A stretch of 64,000 nucleotides of DNA from Streptomyces kanamyceticus (GCF_008704495.1 NZ_CP023699.1:9548001-9612000), one strand, 5' to 3'; positions 33,489 to 42,019 are shown, counted from the stretch's first letter. The notes: generated from the sequence alone by a model not told the origin. Numbers and translations: made by a program.

Positions 33489-33517
33489 GGAATCACTGTC
33501 GGAAATCCCGGAATCGC
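33489..33517 (+). promoter_or_regulatory. GGAATCRC direct repeat pair upstream of the LAL gene
   Basis: GGAATCAC (33489-33496) and GGAATCGC (33510-33517) are spaced 21 bp start to start and point toward the LAL gene 103 bases downstream. They also lie upstream of the oppositely oriented peptide gene. The core and spacing match the pair at 33180-33216. The surrounding 281-base gap (33339-33619) holds no gene; a 7-bp inverted repeat ACGCGCG/CGCGCGT follows at 33521-33542. Confidence 0.55.
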
Positions 33518-33619
33518 TGAACGCGCGGGCCTCCTCGCGCGTATCCACCCAAAGGCGTCCGGGCGCGGATGCGGCTCGGACGAGGGTCGTAGTGGCATGA
33601 GCACGGGGGACAGGACGCC

Positions 33620-36600
33620 ATGGACACACACCGGACATCGATCATTGGACGGGAACGGGAACTCGGCGCGCTGGAAAGGGCGTTGGCCGCTGCCCGGTCC
33701 GGCGCGGGGCGGGTCGTCCTCCTGACGGGCGAGGACGGGGTCGGCAAGTCGAGGCTGGCCGCGGAGGTCGCCGAGCGGGCGGCGGCCCGGGGGATGCGCG
33801 TCATGCGGGGACGCGCCAGCGCGATCGGGCTGCGCGTGCCGTGCAGGCCGCTCACCGAGGCACTGCTCGAACTCTCCCGCGACCGACGGCTCGGCCCCGA
33901 AGCGGCGGGACTGTGCGGGACGGCGCTCGCCGGGCTGACCGCGCTGCGCGAGCCGGGGCCTTCGCGCGACGCCACGTCCTGCGCCTCCTCGCTCGTGGTA
34001 CTCGGCGAGGCCGTGCTGCGCGCGGTGGCGGAGGCCGGGCGTACAGGCGGCTGTCTGGTGGTCCTGGAGGATCTGCACGACGCGGACCCCGGCACCCCGG
34101 CGCTCGTCGAGTTCCTGGCCGACAACATCGCGCGCGAGCCGGTCACCCTCCTCCTCACCCTGCGCGACGAGCCGTGCCAGGCCCTGGAGTTGGCCCGTGC
34201 GCTGGCCCGGCGCGGCAGCGGCACCCTCATCGGCCTCGACCGGCTCGACAGGTCCGAGGTGCGCGCACTGATCGCGGGGCAACTGTCTTCGGGAACAGAG
34301 GAGTTGCCCGAGGGCCTGGTCGACCGGATCTGGGAGCAGAGCGACGGGAACCCCTGGGCGGCCCAGGAGTTGCTGACCCACCTGGTCGACGAGGGGCTGC
34401 TCGGATACGACGCCGACGGCTGGCGTCTGTCCGGCCGCCCCTGCGCCGCGTCCGTGCCCGACGCGCTGGTCGCCGGTGTCGCGCGCCGCGTGGACCGGCT
34501 CGGCCCGCGCGGCAGGGAACTGCTCGCGGCCGCGGCGGTCGTCGGCACCCGTTTTCCCGCGCCGGTGGTGCAGGCGGCCACCGGCATGGCCGACGACGAG
34601 GCGCTCGGCCATCTGCACGCCGCCCTCGCCGGAGGTCTGATCGGCGCCGCCGAGCCCGCGCCCGACTGGTTCACGTTCCGGCACCCGCTGACGGCACGGG
34701 CCCTGCTGCGCACGCTCGCCCCGAAGGAACAAGCACGGATCGCCCGCGACTGCGCCGGTGCCGTGGCCGATCTGCACCCCCAACTCCCCGCCGACTGGTG
34801 CCTGGTGGCGGCGCGCCTGTGGGAGACGGCGGGGGAGCGGGACACCGCGGCGGGGCTGTACGCGCGGGCCGGGTCCCGCGCCCTGGCGCACGGGGCCGCG
34901 GTCGACGCGGCCGAGGCGCTCGACCGGGCCCGCGCCCTGCTCGCGGGGCAGGACACGGCGGCCGCCGGAGCGAGTTCGGACCCGCGGCACGTTCCCCTGT
35001 ACGCCCACGTACTCGACTCGCTCCTTGCCGCGCTGACCGAGGCGGGCGAGAGCGAACGCGCGTGGGACCTCGCCGGGGCGGTGGACGGTGTGTGCCCCGC
35101 CGCGGCAGGGCCTGAACGCGCCGCCGCACTGCACGTACGCCTCGCGCGGGCCGCCTCCGTGACCGGCAGGACGGACGAGGCACGCGCCCAACTCAGTGAG
35201 GGGCGACGCCTGTTGGGGCCAGAAGGCGAGGCCGAGGGCGCCGTCGACGCGGCCGGTGCCGCGCTCGCCCTGCAGTCGGGCGCGGTCTCGGCGCGGGAGG
35301 AGGAGCGGGCGCGGAAGGCCGCGGCGGCGGCCGAGCGCGCCGGGAACCCGGAAGCGGCCTGCCAGGCCTGGGACGTCCTCGGCGTGCTGGCCAGGACCCG
35401 TGACGTGGCGGAGTCGACCGGCTGCTTCGACCGGGTGCGCACCATCGCCGAACGGCACGGCATGCCGTTCTGGCGGCTGCGCGCGCTGTTCCGGCTCGGC
35501 GGCGACGACTGGCTCACCGAAGGGGACGTGGCGCGGCTCGAACACGCGCGGCGCGAGGCGGCCAGGCTCGGCGCGGGGGACATCGGCGGCGCCGCCGAGG
35601 CGGACCTCGCGCTGTGGCTGGTGCTCAGCGGCAGGTTCGGCACCGCGGCCCAGCTCATCGACGCCTGCTGGACCCGGGGTGCCGGGCAGCGCGACGCCGA
35701 CCGGGCCAGGCACCTGCTCGCCGCCGATGCCGTGCTCGCCGCGCACCGGGGCAAGCGGGCGCGGATGGAGCAGGCCGTCGCCGAGTTCCACCGCTGGGAC
35801 GGCGACCGTTCGCCGCTGGCCACACTCACCACCGGGCTCGCCAGGACGTTCTGCGCGCTCCTGGAGGAGGACCGGCCGAGGGCCCACCAGGAACTGGCCC
35901 GAATAGCCGCGCCGGGCGCGGTCGGCGCGGGACACCCGCTGGACGGGCGGCACGGCCTCCTGCACTTGCTCGACGCGTTGAGCGAGGACGATGACGAGGA
36001 CGAGGGCGAGTCCACGTGGACGGCGGGGGCGCCGACGTGGGGGGAAGAAGGGACGACGCCGACCGGGAAGGGGAACGACGAAGCCCCCCTGGCCCAGCTC
36101 CGCTGGAACCGTCACTTCGTCCTGCTCGCCCGCGCGGTCCGTCTCGGCAGGAGTGGCCACGGCGACGAGGCGGCAGCGGTCATGGGGGCGGCGCACAACG
36201 TCGCGGCGCCGTTCCCCGTGGCCTACCACCTGGGTCTGCGGCTCGTCGCGGAGGCCGCCCACCGGGACGGCTGGGGCGAGCCGACGGTGTGGCTGCACCG
36301 GGCCGAGGAGTTCTTCCACCAGGCGTCGGTCCCCGCGGTGGCGGGCGCCTGCCGCGGCCTGCTGCGCAAGAACGGCGTGCCGGTGCGGCAGCGGCGCAGG
36401 GGCGCCGACCTGGTGCCGCGTCCGCTGCGTCAGCTCGGTGTGACGGTACGGGAGTACGAGGTGTTCCGGTTGATGGCGCCGCGGCCCGCCAACCGGGACA
36501 TCGCCGACCGCCTCTACATCTCACCGCGCACCGTCGAGAAGCACGTGGCGAGCCTCATCCTCAAGACGGGCAGGCCGAGCCGGGCGGCACTGAGCGAGCT

Positions 36601-36643
36601 GGCCTCGACCGTCCTGCTCGACGACGCGGCCGACGAGGGGTGA
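33620..36643 (+). CDS. LAL-type (MalT-like) LuxR transcriptional regulator
   Basis: A 1007-aa large ATP-binding regulator of the LuxR family. The N-terminal ATPase starts at once (IGRERELGALERAL) with Walker A GEDGVGKS (37-44) and Walker B LVVLEDLHDADP (146-157). A long helical, TPR-like middle region follows, interrupted by an acidic linker (EDDDEDEGEST) near residue 790-830. The C-terminal LuxR helix-turn-helix is LGVTVREYEVFRLMAPRP then NRDIADRLYISPRTVEKHVA. ATG at 33620 has AGGACG close upstream and GGGGGA further on. It is divergent from the 26-aa peptide and TPR genes, and the paired GGAATCRC motifs make it a likely regulator of itself and of them. Confidence 0.9.
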   Translation: MDTHRTSIIGRERELGALERALAAARSGAGRVVLLTGEDGVGKSRLAAEVAERAAARGMRVMRGRASAIGLRVPCRPLTEALLELSRDRRLGPEAAGLCGTALAGLTALREPGPSRDATSCASSLVVLGEAVLRAVAEAGRTGGCLVVLEDLHDADPGTPALVEFLADNIAREPVTLLLTLRDEPCQALELARALARRGSGTLIGLDRLDRSEVRALIAGQLSSGTEELPEGLVDRIWEQSDGNPWAAQELLTHLVDEGLLGYDADGWRLSGRPCAASVPDALVAGVARRVDRLGPRGRELLAAAAVVGTRFPAPVVQAATGMADDEALGHLHAALAGGLIGAAEPAPDWFTFRHPLTARALLRTLAPKEQARIARDCAGAVADLHPQLPADWCLVAARLWETAGERDTAAGLYARAGSRALAHGAAVDAAEALDRARALLAGQDTAAAGASSDPRHVPLYAHVLDSLLAALTEAGESERAWDLAGAVDGVCPAAAGPERAAALHVRLARAASVTGRTDEARAQLSEGRRLLGPEGEAEGAVDAAGAALALQSGAVSAREEERARKAAAAAERAGNPEAACQAWDVLGVLARTRDVAESTGCFDRVRTIAERHGMPFWRLRALFRLGGDDWLTEGDVARLEHARREAARLGAGDIGGAAEADLALWLVLSGRFGTAAQLIDACWTRGAGQRDADRARHLLAADAVLAAHRGKRARMEQAVAEFHRWDGDRSPLATLTTGLARTFCALLEEDRPRAHQELARIAAPGAVGAGHPLDGRHGLLHLLDALSEDDDEDEGESTWTAGAPTWGEEGTTPTGKGNDEAPLAQLRWNRHFVLLARAVRLGRSGHGDEAAAVMGAAHNVAAPFPVAYHLGLRLVAEAAHRDGWGEPTVWLHRAEEFFHQASVPAVAGACRGLLRKNGVPVRQRRRGADLVPRPLRQLGVTVREYEVFRLMAPRPANRDIADRLYISPRTVEKHVASLILKTGRPSRAALSELASTVLLDDAADEG

Positions 36644-36678
36644 CCGCGGCCGGACGAGCCCGACCAGGGGGAAAAGGT

Positions 36679-36714
36679 CCGACCCGCCGGACCGTGAGCG
36701 GTCCGGCGGGTCGG
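36679..36714. terminator. Bidirectional terminator between the LAL and LPMO genes
   Basis: CCGACCCGCCGGACC (36679-36693) and its exact complement (36700-36714) form a 15-bp stem with a 6-base loop between two converging genes. Confidence 0.85.
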
Positions 36715-36778
36715 GTGAGGCGGCAGGTGTGGGGGGTGGGCCGCCTCGGGGTCGCCGGTGCTGTCCCGGCCGGGGGCC

Positions 36779-37294
36779 TCAGCCGGTGATGTTCACATCG
36801 ATGCAGGCGTAGAAGGCGTTGGTGGTGTCGGCGATGTTCCACACCGCGAGCACCTTCTGCTTGCCCTTGAGCCCGCCGAAGTCGACGGTGTGCGTGACGG
36901 TCGAACCCGGCTGGGCGCCCCCGTCGTCGACCTCGGCGATCTTGTTGCCGCCGACGAAGTACTGCCAGGTGCTGGTGCTGTGACGGGCCGTCAGCTTCCA
37001 GCTGAACTCCTGGGAGGAGCCGACGTCTGTGGTCCGCCAGCCCAAGCTGTCGTCATCGAGCTCGGCGAACCGCTCGTTGCCGCCGCTGCAGGTGGTCTGC
37101 CCCTTGGGGCCCTCCACGCTCTGCGGCTCGTGGGTGATCTCGCCGCACGACACGGTGCCCGCCGCGCACTGTGCCTGACGGCTCGGCGGTGTGGAGACGT
37201 AGCCGTGCGCACCGGCCGGGGTGACCGAGGCGAGGACGAGCACGGGTGCGAATCCCGCGCCGACGACGGCTGCCAGCTTCCGCTTTGTATTCAT
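36779..37294 (-). CDS. Lytic polysaccharide monooxygenase, AA10, chitin-binding type
   Basis: A 171-aa secreted copper enzyme that would oxidatively cleave chitin or a related polymer. The signal peptide ends at PAGA, leaving His30 as the mature N-terminus (HGYVSTPPSR), the first ligand of the histidine brace. The second ligand is His105 in LTARHSTSTWQYF. Conserved Cys (43, 50, 69 and a late one) can form the two usual disulfides. At about 142 mature residues it is one of the small AA10 proteins and has no carbohydrate-binding module. The start at 37294 has AGAGGAAG upstream and begins the signal peptide. It stands alone, with no chitinase nearby. Confidence 0.9.
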   Translation of the reverse strand: MNTKRKLAAVVGAGFAPVLVLASVTPAGAHGYVSTPPSRQAQCAAGTVSCGEITHEPQSVEGPKGQTTCSGGNERFAELDDDSLGWRTTDVGSSQEFSWKLTARHSTSTWQYFVGGNKIAEVDDGGAQPGSTVTHTVDFGGLKGKQKVLAVWNIADTTNAFYACIDVNITG

Positions 37295-37498
37295 CTCTGC
37301 TTCCTCTGGGTGGGGGGACGAGGGCAGAGACAACCGGGCGCCTCGGTCGACTCATTGGCCTAGACCTTACGCGTTGTCTGATCTCCGTCAACCCTTCAAC
37401 TGATGTTCGTGGGCCAGGTGTTGCGGATGAGAAACTGCTCGTCTCCACCCGAAAACGACTCGAAGTCCCCCACGAAAACACCCCGACTTGGAGGGGCA

Positions 37499-38275
37499 GT
37501 GACCCAGACCGACGACGTCGTGCGCCTGGTGCGCGAGGTGCTCGAACCGGTCGGCCTCATCGGCGCCTACCTGCACGGATCCGCCGTGCTCGGCGGCCTG
37601 CGACCGCACAGCGACATCGACGTGTTCGCCGTCGTGCGGCGGCCGACGACGGCCGCGCGGCGCCGGGCCCTCACCGAAGGGCTGCTCGCGGTCTCCGGCC
37701 ATCCGGACCACGGCACGCCCCTGCGACCCGTCGAGCTGACCGTCGCCGTGCAGGACGACATCCGCCCCTGGATGTACCCGCCCCGATGCGAATTCCAGTA
37801 CGGCGAATGGCTCCGCGACACCTATCTGCGCGGCGTGATGCCCGAGCCAGGACCCAGTCCCGACCTCGCGCTCCTGGTCACCATGGTGCTCGACGGCCGG
37901 GCCCCGCTGCTCGGCCCCGCGCCGGGCGACGTGCTCGACCCGGTCCCGACGGCCGACCTCGCCCGCGCGATGACCGCCGGTGTCCCCGAACTGCTCGCCG
38001 AACGCGACACCGACACCCGCAACGTCCTGCTGACCCTCGCCCGGATCTGGACCACCCTGGCGACCGGCGACATCAAGTCCAAGGACGCGGCGGCCGATTG
38101 GGCCCTGGAGCGTCTGCCCGCCGAGCACAGGCCCGTGCTCGCGCGCGCCCGCGCCGTCTACCTGGGGGACGAGGAGGAGCGCTGGGACGACCTGCTGCCC
38201 CAGGTGGCGCCGCACGCCGCGTACGTCGTCAGGGCGATCGAAGGGCTCGCCCCGGGCGGGGACTTCGCCCCATGA
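37499..38275 (+). CDS. Aminoglycoside nucleotidyltransferase-like protein (AadA / ANT(9) family)
   Basis: A 258-aa nucleotidyltransferase. The catalytic fold is shown by YLHGSAVLGGLRPHSDIDVF, with Gly-Ser and the two metal-binding Asp of the DxD pair, followed by the AadA-type PVELTVAVQDDIRPW region and a helical C-terminal domain (NVLLTLARIWTTLATGDIKS and DAAADWALERLP). Relatives adenylylate streptomycin, spectinomycin or related aminocyclitols. GTG at 37499 has GGAGG seven bases upstream; the longer frame to 37403 lacks an RBS and family similarity. Its last 47 bases overlap the converging MFS gene. Whether it gives resistance or acts on a native substrate is open. Confidence 0.85.
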   Translation: MTQTDDVVRLVREVLEPVGLIGAYLHGSAVLGGLRPHSDIDVFAVVRRPTTAARRRALTEGLLAVSGHPDHGTPLRPVELTVAVQDDIRPWMYPPRCEFQYGEWLRDTYLRGVMPEPGPSPDLALLVTMVLDGRAPLLGPAPGDVLDPVPTADLARAMTAGVPELLAERDTDTRNVLLTLARIWTTLATGDIKSKDAAADWALERLPAEHRPVLARARAVYLGDEEERWDDLLPQVAPHAAYVVRAIEGLAPGGDFAP

Positions 38276-39500
38276 GGGCCGTGGCGGTCAGCGCGGTGGC
38301 GGTCAGGGCGGACAACAGGCCCCAGGCCGGGGCGAAGCTGTGCGTGACGTCCCTGAGCAGGCCGAGCGTGGGCGGCACCACGACGATGGCGATCTGGTTG
38401 ACGGACATGGCAAGGCCGATGACGAAGCCCGTCCTGCCCGGTGGCGCCGCTTCCGCGACCTGGGCGACCCAGGGGCCGTACCAGCCGTAGCCGAAGAACC
38501 CGAGCCAGACGAACAACAGGCAGGCCGCCACGGGGGATTGCCCGAGCGGTGTCATCAGCGCCGTCATCCCGGCGATCACGGCGGCCATGCAGGTTACGAC
38601 GGAACCCTGCCGCCCGGACGCGGCGCGGTCGCTCCACGCCGCCAGGCAGACGCGCCCGACGACGCCCGCCGCCTGCGCCGCCACCAGGACCAGCGCCGCC
38701 GGACCGGCCCCCAGCTTCGTCGTGTCGTGGAGGTACAGCACGGTCAGGACGAGCACACCGCACTGCACGGAGATCAGGCTCGTCCCCGAGAGCATGATCC
38801 GCACCATGGACGGTTCGCGGAGCATGGCCAGGCGGGCGGCGAGCCGCGCGGTGACCGGGGCGCGTGGCGCGGTCGGGGCGGGTGGCGCTTCGGCGGGCGC
38901 GGCGAGCGCGTCGGCGGGTGGTGGCCGGTACCAGGCCAGGAAGACCGCGCCGCCGAGCAATGCGACGAGCCCGCCGGTCACCAGCGCGGCCCGCCAGCCG
39001 AACGCCCCGGCGACGAGGGGCAGTACGGCCGCCGAGAGCGCGCCGCCGAGCGGCAGCCCCGCCTGTCGTACTCCCATCGCGGCACCCCGCCGGGACGCGT
39101 CGAACCAGGACGCCACCGCCTTGCTGCCGCCGGGCTGGGCGGTGCTGTACCCCGCGCCGACCACGAGGAGGACCAGCAGCAGCGCGACGTACCCGGGCGC
39201 CGCGCCGCCCGCGCACAGGGCCACCGCGATCAGGCAGGATCCCGCACCGACGACCCGGCGCTCGCCGAAGCGGTCCAGGAGTTCCCCGGCCACCGCAAGC
39301 CCGACCAGCGGGACCAGCTGTGCGGCCGAGAGCAGCAGCCCCAACTCGGCGTTGCTCAGGTCCAGATCGCGCCGCAGCTGGACGCCCATCGCCCCGATGC
39401 CCTGCACGAAGAACGCCGACGTGGCCTGGGCGAACGTGGCGATCCCGAGGATCACCCACCGGTAGCGGGCGGCGCGGTGCGCGAGGGTCTCCGCGCTCAT
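38229..39500 (-). CDS. MFS transporter
   Basis: A 423-aa twelve-helix major facilitator. The first helix is YRWVILGIATFAQATSAFFV, the loop-2/3 signature is GELLDRFGERRVVGAGSCLI, and a central cytoplasmic Ala/Pro-rich loop (APAEAPPAPTAPRAP) divides the two six-helix halves. The second half includes LYLHDTTKLGAGPAALVLV and the WLGFFGYGWYGPWVAQVAEA helix. It resembles nitrate/oxalate-type and cyanate-type MFS proteins, but I cannot fix the substrate. ATG at 39500 is chosen from the helix start. It is 46 bases after the GNAT gene in the same direction, so probably in an operon with it. Confidence 0.88.
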   Translation of the reverse strand: MSAETLAHRAARYRWVILGIATFAQATSAFFVQGIGAMGVQLRRDLDLSNAELGLLLSAAQLVPLVGLAVAGELLDRFGERRVVGAGSCLIAVALCAGGAAPGYVALLLVLLVVGAGYSTAQPGGSKAVASWFDASRRGAAMGVRQAGLPLGGALSAAVLPLVAGAFGWRAALVTGGLVALLGGAVFLAWYRPPPADALAAPAEAPPAPTAPRAPVTARLAARLAMLREPSMVRIMLSGTSLISVQCGVLVLTVLYLHDTTKLGAGPAALVLVAAQAAGVVGRVCLAAWSDRAASGRQGSVVTCMAAVIAGMTALMTPLGQSPVAACLLFVWLGFFGYGWYGPWVAQVAEAAPPGRTGFVIGLAMSVNQIAIVVVPPTLGLLRDVTHSFAPAWGLLSALTATALTATALMGRSPRPGRALRSP

Positions 39501-39546
39501 CCGCACCCCGCCCGCCGGGCGGGGCGGCGACGCCCCGGGCGCCGCC

Positions 39547-40062
39547 TCACGGGCGTCCGCACAGGGCGGGGTCGGGGTGCGGGACGAAGCCGAGCGCGCG
39601 GTAGAGCGGTTCGCCGTCGTGCGACGCGTAGAGGTCCACGCGCGGTACCTCGCGCTCCCGGAACCAGTCGAGCAGCCCCCGCATGATCGCGCGGCTGTGC
39701 CCGCGCCGCCGGAACGCCGGATCGGTGACCACACCGGTCACATGGCCGCTGAGGCCGTTGGGCCGGTTGGGGCCGGGCAGCCGCTGCTCGACGAAGCCGA
39801 ATCCGCAGGCGGCGAGGGAGTCGACGCCGTCGACGACGAGGATCCGCACGGTGTCCGTGGCGAGCTGTTCCTTCAGGACCGTGGCGAGGGAGTGCCGCCA
39901 GTCGTCGCCCGTGGACGAGGCGGTGAAGAAGTCCCCGTCGAGCGTCTCGAAGAGCAGCGCCCGAAGGCGTACGAGCTCCGCGATGTCATGCTCACCGGCC
40001 GGTCGTACGGGGGTGTGAGGGTCGGTGCGCGGAGCGGGGTGCCGTGCGATGTGCTGTGTCAT
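39547..40062 (-). CDS. GNAT family N-acetyltransferase
   Basis: A 171-aa acetyltransferase. The acetyl-CoA pyrophosphate-binding motif A is VTDPAFRRRGHSRAIMRGLL (R/Q-x-x-G-x-A/S type), preceded by the beta-4 strand SGHVTGVV and followed by VDLYASHDGEPLYRALGF, the motif B region. The N-terminal PVRPAGEHDIAELVRLRALL is the usual first strand and helix. The acceptor substrate is unknown. ATG at 40062 is 26 bases from the divergent CGNR gene. It is likely co-transcribed with the MFS gene downstream of it. Confidence 0.87.
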   Translation of the reverse strand: MTQHIARHPAPRTDPHTPVRPAGEHDIAELVRLRALLFETLDGDFFTASSTGDDWRHSLATVLKEQLATDTVRILVVDGVDSLAACGFGFVEQRLPGPNRPNGLSGHVTGVVTDPAFRRRGHSRAIMRGLLDWFREREVPRVDLYASHDGEPLYRALGFVPHPDPALCGRP

Positions 40063-40084
40063 GAGGATGAGCCTGCTGTAATGG
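40056..40084 (+). promoter_or_regulatory. Possible leaderless promoter of the CGNR gene
   Basis: GTGTCA (40056-40061), 17 bases, and TAATGG (40079-40084) would place the start of transcription at or next to the ATG at 40089. No ribosome binding site precedes that ATG. The -35 overlaps the start codon of the divergent GNAT gene. Confidence 0.4.
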
Positions 40085-40088
40085 TCTT

Positions 40089-40625
40089 ATGCACCTCAAC
40101 CCTTACGGCGAAGATGCCGTGAACCTGGCAGCCGACCTCACCAACCGGCCACCGGAGAGCGCCGACGACCTCGCGGACCGCTGCCGCGCGGCGGGCCTGG
40201 CGCTCGAACACCCCGTCACGGCCCGGGACCTCGACCGCACCAGGACCGCCCTCGACGCCTGGGAGAAGGTCGTCGACGCCACCGAGGAGGGCGAGCGCGC
40301 CGAACGGGTCAATGCGATGCTGGCCGCTGCCGCCGCCTATCCGCGCCTGACCGACCACGCGGGCAGCGGCTGGCACCTGCACTACCGCGACGACCAACAG
40401 CCGCTCGGCGCCCTGCTGTTCTCGCTCATCGCCGTCGGCACCGCCCTCCACCTCGCGGGGCGCGGAATGCACCGCCTGCGGCGCTGTGACGTCACCGAGT
40501 GCACCACGGTCTTCGCCGACACCTCCCGTACCGGACGGCAGCGCTACTGCTCCCAGCGGTGCGCCAACCGTGACGCGGTGCGCAGACACCGCGCGAACCG
40601 GGAGGCGTCGAGGGCCTCGGCGTAA
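40089..40625 (+). CDS. CGNR zinc finger protein (ABATE domain)
   Basis: A 178-aa probable transcription factor. The N-terminal part (LNPYGEDAVNLAADLTNRPP onward) fits the ABATE stress-related domain, and the C-terminus is a CGNR-type zinc ribbon: RRCDVTECTTVFADTSRTG then RQRYCSQRCANRDAVRRHR, with four Cys for one zinc and the CANR variant of the name-giving CGNR motif. The final basic tail would contact DNA. It is divergent from the GNAT-MFS pair with only 26 bases between start codons, so it may regulate them. Translation is probably leaderless. Confidence 0.87.
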   Translation: MHLNPYGEDAVNLAADLTNRPPESADDLADRCRAAGLALEHPVTARDLDRTRTALDAWEKVVDATEEGERAERVNAMLAAAAAYPRLTDHAGSGWHLHYRDDQQPLGALLFSLIAVGTALHLAGRGMHRLRRCDVTECTTVFADTSRTGRQRYCSQRCANRDAVRRHRANREASRASA

Positions 40626-40646
40626 GGCCGGTTCGCCCGCGCCCCA

Positions 40647-40675
40647 TTGACATCCCGCGCGGGCGCCGTGAAGCT
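40647..40675 (+). promoter_or_regulatory. Predicted promoter of the mannoside operon
   Basis: TTGACA (40647-40652) with GAAGCT (40670-40675) at a 17-base spacing. The -35 is perfect and the -10 weak, as expected for an activated or strongly repressed promoter. The operator-like sequence lies just downstream. Confidence 0.4.
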
Positions 40676-40687
40676 CCAAGACGCCCG

Positions 40688-40701
40688 TGGTAACGCTAAC
40701 A
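40688..40701 (+). promoter_or_regulatory. Probable LacI-family operator
   Basis: TGGTAACGCTAACA matches the common LacI-family palindrome TGTTAGCGCTAACA at 12 of 14 positions, with the right half-site intact. It sits just after the predicted promoter and 32 bases before the operon start codon, the position expected for repression by the LacI protein encoded at 49761. Confidence 0.55.
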
Positions 40702-40732
40702 CCGGGCTGAGGCACACCTGAGGGAGTCATCC

Positions 40733-42019
40733 ATGTCAGGTAGTCGTCACCCGTCGATGGACCGCCGCACCCTGCTCGTGGCCGCCGCGTCCTGCGCGCT
40801 CGCCACGGCGTGTGGCACCGCGGCGGGACAGCCCCCCGGCAAGGTCGCCGTGCTCGGCGACAGCCTCCCCTGGGAGAAGCCCATGGCCGCCGCGGGCGCG
40901 GCCATGAAGACGGTCGCATCGCTCCAACTGGTACCCGAGGTCAATCCGTCCCTGGAGTCGTTCGAGCAGATCGTCCGGTCCTCGCTGCGGACCAACAAGA
41001 CGCCGGACATGCTCAAGTACTGGTCGGGCTACCGGCTGCGGGACCTGGCCCGCACCGGCGGCATCGAGGACCTGACGGACCAGTGGGACGGCGCCGTCGC
41101 CAAGGGCTGGGTGGACCCCTCGCTGCGGGGCGCGTTCACCCACCGGCGACGGGTCTACGGCCTGCCGATGAACCTCGCGTACTGGGTGATGTTCTACAAC
41201 CCCCAGGTCTTCCGCGAGCACGACATCAAGACCCCCGAGACCTGGGACGGCTTCCTCGCCGCCTGCGCCCGCCTGAAGAAGGCGGGCATCACACCGCTGC
41301 ACGGCACCGCCGCCGACCGCTGGCCCTCCTTCATCTGGTTCCAGGAGATCCTCAGCCGTCAGGACCCGCGCTTCTACCAGGACCTGATGAACGGCCGCGA
41401 GCGCTACACCGACCCGCGTGCCGAACGCGCGCTGCGCACCATCGCCTCCTTCTTCGACAAGGACTGGTTCACGCCCATGGACCTGAGCCACACCGACGCG
41501 GCCGCCGCCCTGGTGCGCGGCACGGTCGGCATGGTCGCCTGCGGCACCTGGCTCGGCTCCACGCTGGCGGGCGCGGGCGGCAAGCCGGGCGACAGCGTCG
41601 GCGCGTTCGTCCTTCCGATGGCAGACCCGAAGGCCCGCCCCAGCGTCATCTTCGAGTCCAGCGCGCTCGTCGCCACCGTCAAGGGCGCCGACCACGACGA
41701 GGCCGTCGAGGCCGCCGGGACCTGGCTGCACCCCGCGGTCATGCGGGCCTTCTCCGGCGCCCTCCAGGACGGCTGCCCCAACCCGAAGGTCAAGGCCGCC
41801 AACCCCGTCATCGCGGGCCTCGCGAAGAAAGTGCGCGGCGACAAGCTGTGGCTGCTCAACCGGTTCTGGGAACAGGGCCCGCCCGAACTCGTCGAGGCGA
41901 CCGTCGACGACCTCGCGGGATTCCTCCTGAACCCCTCCTCGTACCGCTCGACGCTGCGCACCATGCAGGGCCGTGCGGACGAGGCGTGGAAGGTGTGGCG
42001 GGAGGCGGAGCGGTCATGA
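40733..42019 (+). CDS. ABC sugar transporter substrate-binding lipoprotein
   Basis: A 428-aa extracytoplasmic binding protein of the sugar-type (bacterial extracellular solute-binding family 1). The N-terminus has paired Arg (MDRRTLLVAAA) and a lipobox ending LATAC, with Cys27 as the lipid site. Typical lobes follow, for example YGLPMNLAYWVMFYNPQVF and the GTVGMVACGTWLGSTLAG segment that lines the ligand cleft. It is the first gene of an operon with two permeases, an alpha-mannosidase and mannose metabolism genes, so a mannoside or manno-oligosaccharide is the likely ligand. Its stop overlaps the next start in ATGA. No dedicated ATPase gene is present; Streptomyces usually share MsiK for this. 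Confidence 0.9.
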   Translation: MSGSRHPSMDRRTLLVAAASCALATACGTAAGQPPGKVAVLGDSLPWEKPMAAAGAAMKTVASLQLVPEVNPSLESFEQIVRSSLRTNKTPDMLKYWSGYRLRDLARTGGIEDLTDQWDGAVAKGWVDPSLRGAFTHRRRVYGLPMNLAYWVMFYNPQVFREHDIKTPETWDGFLAACARLKKAGITPLHGTAADRWPSFIWFQEILSRQDPRFYQDLMNGRERYTDPRAERALRTIASFFDKDWFTPMDLSHTDAAAALVRGTVGMVACGTWLGSTLAGAGGKPGDSVGAFVLPMADPKARPSVIFESSALVATVKGADHDEAVEAAGTWLHPAVMRAFSGALQDGCPNPKVKAANPVIAGLAKKVRGDKLWLLNRFWEQGPPELVEATVDDLAGFLLNPSSYRSTLRTMQGRADEAWKVWREAERS

